Positions 15,761-22,047 of a stretch of DNA of 22,047 nt are shown here, piece by piece (the first letter of the stretch is position 1; each line of letters starts with the position of its first letter). The DNA comes from Devosiaceae bacterium (GTDB lineage Bacteria; Pseudomonadota; Alphaproteobacteria; Rhizobiales; Devosiaceae), in contig JAKISM010000023.1 of NCBI GenBank assembly GCA_021648585.1, positions 1 to 22,047 of the forward strand, in the 5' to 3' direction. A program made the translations under genes and the position numbers. The notes under the pieces are model-generated. The model worked only from the letters and a program-made list of their open reading frames with translations, was not told the origin of the DNA and made no database searches.

Positions 15761-15819
15761 AGTTGACGAAAGGATATTTCAACTAGAACATAGTGCTATT
15801 GGATATATTGGAGATAAAA

Positions 15820-16974
15820 ATGCCCATAATTAATCGATTTGCTGATTTTCATGAAGAAATAACCGCATGGCGTAGGGATTTACATGAAAATCCTGAGCTT
15901 TTATTTGATGTATATAGAACCGCAGAAAAAATCGAGCAATTACTCAAATCATTTGGTTGTGATGAAGTGGTTAGCGGCATTGGCAAAACTGGTGTGGTTG
16001 GAATTATTAAAGGAAAAAACAGCGGCGATACTATCGGCTTAAGGGCAGATATGGACGCTTTGCCAATTCATGAACGCACCGATAAGCCTTATGCCTCAAA
16101 AATAGAGGGCAAAATGCACGCCTGTGGGCATGATGGGCATACCGCAATGTTGCTTGGAGCTGCAAAATATCTAGCTGAAACACGAAATTTCTCAGGCAAT
16201 GTGGCGCTGATTTTTCAACCGGCAGAAGAGGGCGGTGGCGGTGGCGATTTAATGGTTAAAGATGGCATGATGGAAAGGTTCAATATAAAAGAAGTTTACG
16301 GAATGCATAATTTTCCGGGCATTCCAGTTGGCGAGTTTGCCATTCGTGAGGGCGGGTTTTTAGCAGCGGTTGATGAATTTCTTATTGAGATTGAGGGTGT
16401 TGGAGGGCACGCCGCAATGCCCCATAACACCATTGATCCGCTAATTGCTGGCGCACATATTATCACTGGTTTGCAAACTATTGTCTCTCGTAATGTTGAT
16501 CCTATAAAATCAGCGGTTTTGTCAGTAACAGTAATGCAAGCAGGTGGCGCAACCAATGTTATTGCTCGAACTGCAACCATTAAAGGCACTGTTAGAACTT
16601 TGGACGAAGATGTGCGTGATTTAATAGAAAAGCGCATGGGCGAATTTGTACCGCAATCTGGTAGTGCATTTGGTGTCAACGCTAAGATAACTTATCAGCG
16701 TGGTTATCCCGTTATGTCAAATCATGCCAAGCAAACAATATTTGCAGGCGATGTAGCGGCGCAAATTGTTGGTGAAGAAAAAGTAGTGCGAGATATACCA
16801 CCAATTATGGGCGGTGAGGATTTTTCTTATATGCTAAATTCTCGACCCGGTGCTTTTATAGCTATAGGGCAAGGCGACACAGCAGGCTTACACGAAGATA
16901 CTTATGATTTTAACGACGAAATAATCCCAATAGGTTGCTCTTATTGGGTGAAATTAGTTGAAAGCGCTTTATAG
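15820..16974 (+). CDS. M20 family amidohydrolase (HipO/N-acyl amino acid hydrolase-like)
   Basis: Zinc-type metallohydrolase of the M20D branch that cleaves N-acyl amino acids (hippurate, N-acetyl or N-benzoyl compounds). Metal ligands are C102 and H104 in MHACGHDGHTAM, E136/E137 in QPAEEG, and H163 in YGMHNFP; a further conserved acidic residue is in IMGGEDFSYML near the C-terminus. The dimerisation domain lies between, at about 185-295. I chose ATG 15820, which has GGAG (15810-15813) 6 bases upstream, over the GTG at 15793; this gives 384 residues. No signal peptide is seen, so it is cytoplasmic. The exact substrate is unknown. Its stop is 9 bp from the convergent carbonic anhydrase. Confidence 0.88.
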   Translation: MPIINRFADFHEEITAWRRDLHENPELLFDVYRTAEKIEQLLKSFGCDEVVSGIGKTGVVGIIKGKNSGDTIGLRADMDALPIHERTDKPYASKIEGKMHACGHDGHTAMLLGAAKYLAETRNFSGNVALIFQPAEEGGGGGDLMVKDGMMERFNIKEVYGMHNFPGIPVGEFAIREGGFLAAVDEFLIEIEGVGGHAAMPHNTIDPLIAGAHIITGLQTIVSRNVDPIKSAVLSVTVMQAGGATNVIARTATIKGTVRTLDEDVRDLIEKRMGEFVPQSGSAFGVNAKITYQRGYPVMSNHAKQTIFAGDVAAQIVGEEKVVRDIPPIMGGEDFSYMLNSRPGAFIAIGQGDTAGLHEDTYDFNDEIIPIGCSYWVKLVESAL

Positions 16975-16983
16975 TATTTTCAT

Positions 16984-17634
16984 TTAAGCGGCAGTGAAAT
17001 CACCATTTTTGTCTAAAATCTTTAGATCGCCAAATTTAATATCAAACCACGCACCATATAGGTTTAATTTTCCTGCAGCCTCTAATTCTTTTATATAAGG
17101 AAAAGTGCGTAAATTTTCTAAAGAATTAATCACAGACTTATGTTCAAGACTAGTTTGGCGCTCTGTTGCTGATTTGTCTGTTTCTAAAAGTACCTTTTTG
17201 GCTAATGGCTTAATCATATCAATCCATTTACTAATAAAATCACCCTTTTCTAATGGTGCAAAATCTTTTGTAAGCGCTGCTTGAATACCACCGCAACGTC
17301 CATGCCCCATGACCACAATATTTTTTACCTTAAGAGCAAGAATTGCAAATTCTATAGCAGCAGATGTGCCATGTTGCCCTTCATCTGGTGCGTATATTGG
17401 TACTAGATTTGCAACATTTCTAACTACAAATAACTCACCAACTTTTGTATTAAAAATAGCTTCTGGCGTTGCACGACTATCACAACAAGAAATAATAAGC
17501 GTTTCTGGCTTTTGTCCATCATCTGCTAATTCATGATATTTTTCAGCCTGCTTTTCATATCCATTATTCTTAAAATCAGTATAACCAGCAAGCAAATATT
17601 TAGGGAAATTTTCCATTTTTACATTCTCATTCAT
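16984..17634 (-). CDS. Beta-class carbonic anhydrase
   Basis: Zinc enzyme interconverting CO2 and bicarbonate in the cytoplasm. The beta-class ligands are C50, H111 and C114 (SCCDSR and MGHGRCGG), with the D52/R54 pair completing the CxDxR motif. Length 216 is typical. The start is uncertain: ATG 17634 has no Shine-Dalgarno, while ATG 17616 (MENFPKYLLAGY) has GAG 9 bases upstream and begins where homologues usually do, so the true protein may be 210 residues. It follows fumC by 22 bp on the same strand and is probably co-transcribed; bicarbonate supply for carboxylation alongside a TCA enzyme is a plausible but unproven link. Confidence 0.93.
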   Translation of the reverse strand: MNENVKMENFPKYLLAGYTDFKNNGYEKQAEKYHELADDGQKPETLIISCCDSRATPEAIFNTKVGELFVVRNVANLVPIYAPDEGQHGTSAAIEFAILALKVKNIVVMGHGRCGGIQAALTKDFAPLEKGDFISKWIDMIKPLAKKVLLETDKSATERQTSLEHKSVINSLENLRTFPYIKELEAAGKLNLYGAWFDIKFGDLKILDKNGDFTAA

Positions 17635-17656
17635 TGTTTATTTTGCATCTATTGGT

Positions 17657-19048
17657 TTATTTTGGGCCAAGCATAAGTTCAGGCCTTACTAATTCGTCAA
17701 ATTCTTCATTTGTAACAAACCCAAGCCCCACTGCTTCTTCCCTAAGGGTCGTTTTATTCTTATGGGCAGTTTTGGCAATTTTTGTTGCATTATCATAGCC
17801 AATTTTTGGTGCAAGTGCTGTTACCAACATCAAAGAGCGTTCCATAAGCGCTTTTATTTGATCTTCATTGGCGATAATGCCCTTAACACATCTATCAGCA
17901 AATGAGCGTGCGCCATCGCTTAATAAGCGTGTTGATTGCAAAAAAACATAAGACATAACTGGCTTATAGACATTTAATTCGAAATGACCTTGCGATCCAG
18001 CAACAGAAATTGTTGTTTGATTACCAAGCACTTGCGTGCAAATCATTGTCAAAGCTTCGCTTTGTGTTGGGTTTACTTTACCCGGCATAATGGAAGATCC
18101 TGGCTCATTTTCAGGTAATTGCAATTCACCAAGACCAGAGCGAGGCCCCGAGCCAAGCAGGCGGATATCATTGGCGATTTTGAATAAAGAAGCCGCAGTA
18201 GCATTTAGCGCCCCATGCGCAAAAACCAGTGCGTCATGGGCGGCTAATGCTTCAAATTTATTATCAGCAGTTCTGAACGGCAGGCCAGTTATATTTGCAA
18301 CTTCTTTGGCAAAATCTTCAGCAAAGCCAATTTTAGAATTTAAGCCAGTGCCAACCGCTGTGCCACCTTGTGCCAAATCAAATAGGCGTACTAATCCTTG
18401 TTTTACTCTTTCAATAGAAAGTTCAACCTGCATAACATAGCCAGAAAATTCTTGCCCCAGAGTTAGCGGCGTTGCGTCTTGTGTATGGGTACGCCCAATT
18501 TTTACAATATGATCAAATTCTTTTGATTTAGCTTGTAGTGCATCATGTAAATATTCAAGTGCTGGAATAAGCTCGTTTGAAACTTCAACAGCTGCCGCAA
18601 TATGCATAGCAGTTGGGAAAGTATCATTTGAAGATTGCCCCATATTCACATGGTCATTGGGGTGAACAGGTTTTTTTGAGCCTAATTCTCCGCCCAATAT
18701 TTCAATGGCTCTATTTGAGATAACTTCATTTGCGTTCATATTAGATTGTGTGCCAGAGCCAGTTTGCCAAACCACAAGCGGAAAATTATCATCAAATTTA
18801 CCTAGCGCAACTTCTGAAGCTGCTTGTTCAATAGCTGCAGCTAATTTTTCATCAAGCACACCTAGATTTTTGTTAGTTATGGCGCAAGCCTGTTTTACAA
18901 TGCCAAGTGCGTGAACAATAGGAATAGGCTGTGTTTCAGTGCCAATGGGGAAGTTTATCAAGGAGCGGGCGGTTTGCGCCCCATAATATTTATCACTTGG
19001 CACTTCTAAAATACCAAAACTATCGCTTTCTTTACGAATATCGCCCAT
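17657..19048 (-). CDS. fumC: Fumarate hydratase class II (FumC)
   Basis: Iron-independent fumarase catalysing fumarate to malate in the TCA cycle, a homotetramer in the cytoplasm. The superfamily signature GSSIMPGKVNP is at 317-327. With the start at ATG 19048 the catalytic residues fall at H188 (RTHTQDATP) and S318, the same numbers as in E. coli FumC, which supports this start. AAAGAG (19055-19060) lies 6 bases upstream. ATGs further up at 19078 and 19063 lack this support and add nothing conserved. The 463-residue length is typical. It faces rnd across a 370-bp gap containing the palindromic element. Confidence 0.96.
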   Translation of the reverse strand: MGDIRKESDSFGILEVPSDKYYGAQTARSLINFPIGTETQPIPIVHALGIVKQACAITNKNLGVLDEKLAAAIEQAASEVALGKFDDNFPLVVWQTGSGTQSNMNANEVISNRAIEILGGELGSKKPVHPNDHVNMGQSSNDTFPTAMHIAAAVEVSNELIPALEYLHDALQAKSKEFDHIVKIGRTHTQDATPLTLGQEFSGYVMQVELSIERVKQGLVRLFDLAQGGTAVGTGLNSKIGFAEDFAKEVANITGLPFRTADNKFEALAAHDALVFAHGALNATAASLFKIANDIRLLGSGPRSGLGELQLPENEPGSSIMPGKVNPTQSEALTMICTQVLGNQTTISVAGSQGHFELNVYKPVMSYVFLQSTRLLSDGARSFADRCVKGIIANEDQIKALMERSLMLVTALAPKIGYDNATKIAKTAHKNKTTLREEAVGLGFVTNEEFDELVRPELMLGPK

Positions 19049-19230
19049 TATCTGCTCTTTCATTATTAAATAGCACATTAGTTATATATTTATCTATTGC
19101 AAACAAAGGCTTTCGTCCATAAGATTTCTTATTTTAAAGCAAAATTTTAATAGGAAACACGAATTTTCAATAAGAAATATCATTCTAGCAATATAGCCTT
19201 TTCTTTGCCTAAATATTATGCCATCAAACC
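19049..19230. other. AT-rich leader region of fumC
   Basis: No gene is seen on either strand. It must carry the fumC promoter, but the -10-like hexamers are too many to choose among and none has a good -35 at correct spacing. Confidence 0.4.
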
Positions 19231-19395
19231 ATAGAAGGTTCTTCAAAAGTCTAGTGATATTTATTTAGGAGATGGTTTAATAGATATTTCCCTTAAAAAT
19301 AGCACAATATTGTTGATATTTTGCTATTTTTAAGGGGAATAGATATAAATTAGCTCCCTAAAGAAATGTTGCTAGACTTTTGAAGAGCCTTCTAT
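19231..19395. mobile_element. 165-bp near-complete palindrome, MITE-like element
   Basis: Terminal arms of 24 bases (19231-19254 and 19372-19395) match except for one T-G pair. Pairing continues on the same axis (19313) to an inner perfect 15-bp stem, CCCTTAAAAATAGCA (19290-19304) with its complement at 19322-19336. By hand, of 81 possible pairs about 63 are Watson-Crick, 9 are G-T and 9 are mismatches, with no net gap. TA flanks the GAAGG...CCTTC ends (19232-19233, 19393-19394), consistent with a TA target duplication as made by IS630-like or some IS5-like transposases. It has no coding capacity. Alternatives are a chromosomal palindromic repeat or a structured RNA. Confidence 0.7.
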
Positions 19396-19418
19396 ATGCT
19401 TATAAAAGAGGAAATTAA

Positions 19419-20033
19419 ATGACAATTAGAGTGCATAAGGGCGATTTGCCTGATCTATCAGCCTATGGCAGTGAAGTAGCAATAGACACTGAAACTATGG
19501 GACTAATTAACTCTCGTGATAGGCTTTGCGTTGTGCAGCTTTCATCTGGTGATGGCAGTGCGGATATTGTGCAAATTGCTAAAGGGCAAACATCTAGCCC
19601 TAATTTACAAAAATTGCTTAGCGATAAAGATGTTACAAAAATATTTCATTTTGCTCGCTTTGATGTTGCAGTTTTGCAAAATCATTTTGGTGATTTTCAA
19701 GGCCCTATTTATTGCACAAAAATTGCCTCTAAATTAGCTAGAACCTATACGGATAGGCACGGCCTAAAAGACTTAACAAAAGAATTGCTAAATATTGATA
19801 TGTCTAAACAACAGCAAAGCTCGGATTGGGGACAGGCAGAGCTTTCAAAAGCACAAATAAATTATGCCGCATCCGATGTGTTTTATTTGCACGACTTAAA
19901 GCGTCATCTTGATATTATGCTCAAGCGTGAGGGGCGCTATGAAATGGCACAAGAAACCTTTGGCTTTTTGCCAACTCGTGTAAAGCTTGATCTTGCTGGT
20001 TGGCCAGAAACAGATATTTTTGCTCATAGTTGA
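19419..20033 (+). CDS. rnd: Ribonuclease D-like 3'-5' exonuclease
   Basis: DEDDy-type exoribonuclease. Exo I is AIDTETMGL (D23, E25), Exo II HFARFDVAVL (D82) and Exo III YAASDVFYLHDL (Y149, D153). At 204 residues it is a single exonuclease domain without the HRDC domains of E. coli RNase D, the short form usual next to lptC in rhizobia. Expected to trim 3' ends of tRNA or other small RNAs; the specific substrates are not known. AGAGGA (19407-19412) gives a good ribosome-binding site 6 bases before ATG 19419. The gene starts 23 bases after the palindromic element, and its stop is 5 bases before the lptC ATG. Confidence 0.9.
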   Translation: MTIRVHKGDLPDLSAYGSEVAIDTETMGLINSRDRLCVVQLSSGDGSADIVQIAKGQTSSPNLQKLLSDKDVTKIFHFARFDVAVLQNHFGDFQGPIYCTKIASKLARTYTDRHGLKDLTKELLNIDMSKQQQSSDWGQAELSKAQINYAASDVFYLHDLKRHLDIMLKREGRYEMAQETFGFLPTRVKLDLAGWPETDIFAHS

Positions 20034-20038
20034 TTACC

Positions 20039-20662
20039 ATGAATAGTGCGCAATTATCAGCTCCGATTTTTAATTCACTAAAAAGGCGTAATTTTTTTAT
20101 AGGTTTTTTACGCATTATAATTCCATTGCTTGGGTTATTATTATTGGGTTTTTTATCGCTAAAAATCTTTCTTGATAATCTTGGCACTGATTTTGATATG
20201 TCGGGAATTAGAATAAAAAGTGATAAGGTGATAATTGACAATCCGCAATATAGTGGAGTTATGGGAAATGGCACACAATATTCAATTAATTCAAAGACCG
20301 CAACGACGCCCATTGCAGGTTCAGATGAAATTGACATTTTTGAAAATGAATTAAATTTACTTAGGCCTGATAATTATCAGATGCGAGCAATAAGTAAAAA
20401 TGCTATTTTTAATATGGTTGCTCAAACAATAGATATAAAAGGTCTTTTGCAAACAAGTGACAGTAATAATATGTTTGCCGATCTTTATAATTCTAAAATT
20501 GACTGGGTAGCGCAGACCCTTACAACAAAAGACAAGGCAATTATAGAATTTGAAGATGGGTCTGTTCTAACAAGTGAAACATTAGTCTATGATGCACAAA
20601 AAGAGATATGGGATTTTACCAAAGTTAGATTAGTTATACCGATTATTGAGGAAGAACAATGA
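20039..20662 (+). CDS. lptC: LPS export protein LptC
   Basis: Single-pass inner-membrane protein that takes lipopolysaccharide from the LptB2FG transporter and passes it to LptA. The membrane helix is near residues 20-42 (IGFLRIIIPLLGLLLLGFL), followed by a periplasmic beta-jellyroll domain. The 207-residue length fits. I chose ATG 20039; the TTG at 20030, overlapping the rnd stop, would add only three residues and has no Shine-Dalgarno (neither start has one, so coupling to rnd is likely). Its TGA overlaps the lptA ATG as ATGA. Sequence identity in this family is low, so the call rests on topology and on position between rnd and lptA. Confidence 0.85.
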   Translation: MNSAQLSAPIFNSLKRRNFFIGFLRIIIPLLGLLLLGFLSLKIFLDNLGTDFDMSGIRIKSDKVIIDNPQYSGVMGNGTQYSINSKTATTPIAGSDEIDIFENELNLLRPDNYQMRAISKNAIFNMVAQTIDIKGLLQTSDSNNMFADLYNSKIDWVAQTLTTKDKAIIEFEDGSVLTSETLVYDAQKEIWDFTKVRLVIPIIEEEQ

Positions 20663-21153
20663 AATTAATATCTAGAACAAAACAAATATATATACTGTTT
20701 TTATCTATGCTTTTGGCCGTTATTTTTTCTCTTTATATTGGCCAAGTAAATGCAGCTGAGGATCAAATAGTAATTACATCAGTTGATTTTAGTGTAGAGG
20801 AAAGCTCCTCAAGGGCAGTTTTTACTGGCAATGTAATTATTGTGCAGCCAGGTCTAAAAGTATGGGCTAATGAAGTAATTGTTTATTATGGTGAAAATGG
20901 CCCATCCGATATTAAATCATTGGAAGTTATTGGTCAGGTAAAAATTGAACAACCCGAGCAAACTGCTTTTTCTGATAGAGGGACCTATGATCCTAAAACC
21001 GAAATTCTTAAGCTTTTTGGCAATGTAAGGGTAGTTAATGATAGCGGTACAATTACTGGATCTGAATTAATTGTTGATATAAAAAATGGCACATCAAAAT
21101 TTCCCGCAAGTAAAGATGGTAAAAGAGTAACGGCAATTTTTTCAACACAATAA
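20659..21153 (+). CDS. lptA: LPS transport periplasmic protein LptA (OstA-like)
   Basis: Periplasmic bridge protein that carries lipopolysaccharide toward the LptDE outer-membrane complex. A Sec signal peptide occupies about residues 1-32 (hydrophobic core LFLSMLLAVIFSLYIG) with VNA before AED as the cleavage site. The rest (AVFTGNVIIVQPGLKVWANEVIVYY and the GNVRVVNDSGTITGSELIVD region) shows the repeated beta-strand pattern of the OstA domain. Length 164 is normal. The start overlaps the lptC stop by four bases (ATGA), and lptB follows within 10 bases. Confidence 0.9.
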   Translation: MKLISRTKQIYILFLSMLLAVIFSLYIGQVNAAEDQIVITSVDFSVEESSSRAVFTGNVIIVQPGLKVWANEVIVYYGENGPSDIKSLEVIGQVKIEQPEQTAFSDRGTYDPKTEILKLFGNVRVVNDSGTITGSELIVDIKNGTSKFPASKDGKRVTAIFSTQ

Positions 21154-21157
21154 AGGA
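21152..21157 (+). promoter_or_regulatory. Shine-Dalgarno deciding the TTG start of lptB
   Basis: AAAGGA overlaps the lptA stop codon and sits 6 bases before TTG 21164. No ATG or GTG lies in position, so TTG is the likely start. Confidence 0.65.
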
Positions 21158-21163
21158 TCTATA

Positions 21164-21919
21164 TTGGCAAGCGAAGCAAAAAATAATGTTGATCAAACTG
21201 GCTGGTTAGTAGCTCATGCTTTAGCAAAATCTTTTGGTAAACGCTCAGTTGTGCGTAATGTTTCAATAGCTGTTCGGCAGGGTGAGGCGGTTGGCCTGTT
21301 AGGGCCAAATGGTGCTGGCAAAACCACAGTTTTTACTATGATTATGGGACTAGTGAAGCCTGATGGCGGTGATGTGCTAATTGATGGTCACAAAATTACA
21401 AAATTGCCATTATTTCAACGGGCTCGTTTGGGTATTGGATATTTACCTCAAGAGCCATCTATTTTTCGTGGGCTTAGTGTTCAAAATAATATTTTAGCGG
21501 TACTTGAGCATAATATTAAAAATAAAAAACAACGAATGCAAAGGCTTGATGAATTATTAGAAGAATTTTCTATTGCTCATTTACGTAAAGCCAATGCTCT
21601 ATCTTTATCAGGTGGTGAGCGTCGCCGTGTTGAAATAGCTAGAGCCTTAGCTGCAGATCCAAGATTTATCTTACTTGATGAACCGTTTGCTGGAGTTGAC
21701 CCAATCGCCGTTGCAGAAATTCAAGACCTAGTGCGCCAATTAACTAAGCGCAATATTGGCGTTTTAATTACCGATCATTCAGTGCGTGAAACTCTTGGCT
21801 TAGTTGATCGTGCATATCTTATTCACGATGGAAAAGTAATGATACAGGGCAAACCAGAAACAATAACTAATGATCCTGAAGCCCGCCGAGTTTATCTTGG
21901 GGATAGTTTTTCATATTAA
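21164..21919 (+). CDS. lptB: LPS export ABC transporter ATPase LptB
   Basis: Cytoplasmic ATPase dimer that drives lipopolysaccharide extraction by LptF/LptG (not in this window). Walker A GPNGAGKTT (47-55), signature LSGGE (148-152), Walker B FILLDEP (168-174) and the switch histidine in ITDHS are intact. LSGGERRRVEIARALAADP is the typical LptB form. At 251 residues it has about 10 more N-terminal residues than E. coli LptB. It closes the rnd-lptC-lptA-lptB unit; rpoN usually follows in this lineage. Confidence 0.95.
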   Translation: MASEAKNNVDQTGWLVAHALAKSFGKRSVVRNVSIAVRQGEAVGLLGPNGAGKTTVFTMIMGLVKPDGGDVLIDGHKITKLPLFQRARLGIGYLPQEPSIFRGLSVQNNILAVLEHNIKNKKQRMQRLDELLEEFSIAHLRKANALSLSGGERRRVEIARALAADPRFILLDEPFAGVDPIAVAEIQDLVRQLTKRNIGVLITDHSVRETLGLVDRAYLIHDGKVMIQGKPETITNDPEARRVYLGDSFSY

Positions 21920-21951
21920 TTTTCAAGTTAGTTTTATAGATTAATCCTATT

Positions 21952-21966
21952 TGGCACAAAACTTGT
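21952..21966 (+). promoter_or_regulatory. Sigma-54-like -24/-12 site upstream of the next gene
   Basis: TGGCAC (21952-21957), five bases, then TTGT (21963-21966) matches the sigma-54 pattern TGGCAC-N5-TTGC except for T in place of the important C of the -12 element. Being upstream of a probable rpoN, it would suggest autoregulation, but the -12 change weakens the case. Confidence 0.35.
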
Positions 21967-21982
21967 ATAGTAAAACTTGTAT
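21958..21982. repeat. Direct repeat AAAACTTGTAT, period 14
   Basis: Identical 11-mers at 21958-21968 and 21972-21982; the first overlaps the sigma-54-like site. It may be a slippage duplication or paired regulator half-sites. Confidence 0.6.
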
Positions 21983-22015
21983 GACGAAAGCAAATCATAC
22001 ATAATTGCTTTGTCA
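21982..22015 (+). other. Stem-loop between lptB and the next gene
   Basis: TGAC-G-AAAGCAA (21982-21993) pairs with TTGCTTTGTCA (22005-22015), leaving one bulged G and an 11-base loop. No clear U-run follows, so it is a poor intrinsic terminator; a leader structure or protein site is equally possible. Confidence 0.45.
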
Positions 22016-22037
22016 TTTGGCAATTTAGCTAGCTTTT

Positions 22038-22041
22038 GGAG
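22038..22041 (+). promoter_or_regulatory. Ribosome-binding site of the gene starting at the right edge
   Basis: GGAG lies 6 bases before the last base, so a start codon at or just past the window edge is expected. By lineage gene order after lptB this would be rpoN; no coding sequence is visible to confirm it. Confidence 0.4.
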
Positions 22042-22047
22042 CAAATA

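Noticed and set aside
15551..15766. Open frame ending in repeated Ala-Ser-Gly-Tyr-Phe
   Set aside because: The repeated peptide is only the 15-bp DNA repeat read in frame; most of the frame is antisense to the aminotransferase start.
16296..16679. 127-residue open frame on the minus strand
   Set aside because: Antisense to the M20 amidohydrolase, which has full catalytic motifs; a shadow frame.
18036..18440. 134-residue open frame on the plus strand
   Set aside because: Lies wholly antisense within fumC, rich in Ser/Pro/Ala from codon complement, with no domain; a shadow frame.
19380..19406. rnd promoter TTGAAG...TATAAA using the end of the palindrome
   Set aside because: Spacing is 15 and the start would fall within the ribosome-binding site, leaving almost no leader.

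Overview
The window reads as a chromosomal segment of an AT-rich alphaproteobacterium, most likely of the Hyphomicrobiales (Rhizobiales). This is inferred from gene order and protein style, not from a marker gene. The pointers are the order rnd-lptC-lptA-lptB with a probable rpoN start just beyond the window edge, the neighbourhood TPR protein / ispE / polyprenyl synthase / NPPY methyltransferase / S49 peptidase, an agl-type alpha-glucoside operon, and an Mrp protein without the C-terminal CxxC. Gene density is high and many neighbours overlap or nearly touch. Several genes start with TTG behind a good Shine-Dalgarno sequence.

Layout. 1-4579 is a housekeeping block on mixed strands: a TPR protein (cut by the left edge), ispE, a long-chain polyprenyl diphosphate synthase (converging on ispE, with overlapping stop codons), an N6-adenine-type methyltransferase, an S49 peptidase and a small membrane protein. 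4611-12275 is an alpha-glucoside uptake and hydrolysis locus: aglK and aglA (minus), aglR, a LacI-family regulator (plus), then aglG, aglF, aglE (minus). AglE captures the sugar in the periplasm, AglF/AglG/AglK import it, and AglA hydrolyses it in the cytoplasm. The regulator gene lies inverted in the middle, so the system is split into two units, aglEFG and aglAK. Each has a copy of the same operator (a perfect 26-bp palindrome at 12347-12372 and a degenerate copy at 7478-7496). 12697-15648 is a minus-strand run of aminotransferase, transaldolase and mrp. 15820-19048 holds an M20 amidohydrolase (plus), then carbonic anhydrase and fumC (minus). 19419-21919 is rnd-lptC-lptA-lptB (plus), the lipopolysaccharide export genes.

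Non-coding structure is richer than usual. The most striking item is a 165-bp, almost fully self-complementary element at 19231-19395, with 24-bp terminal arms bounded by TA, between divergent fumC and rnd. It looks like a MITE-type or palindromic repeat and its mismatches favour G-U pairing on one strand. Others are a strand-specific hairpin behind aglE, three tandem 15-bp units before the M20 gene, several short duplications at gene ends, and a sigma-54-like site with a stem-loop in front of the presumed rpoN. I found no rRNA, tRNA, CRISPR array, prophage or complete insertion sequence.
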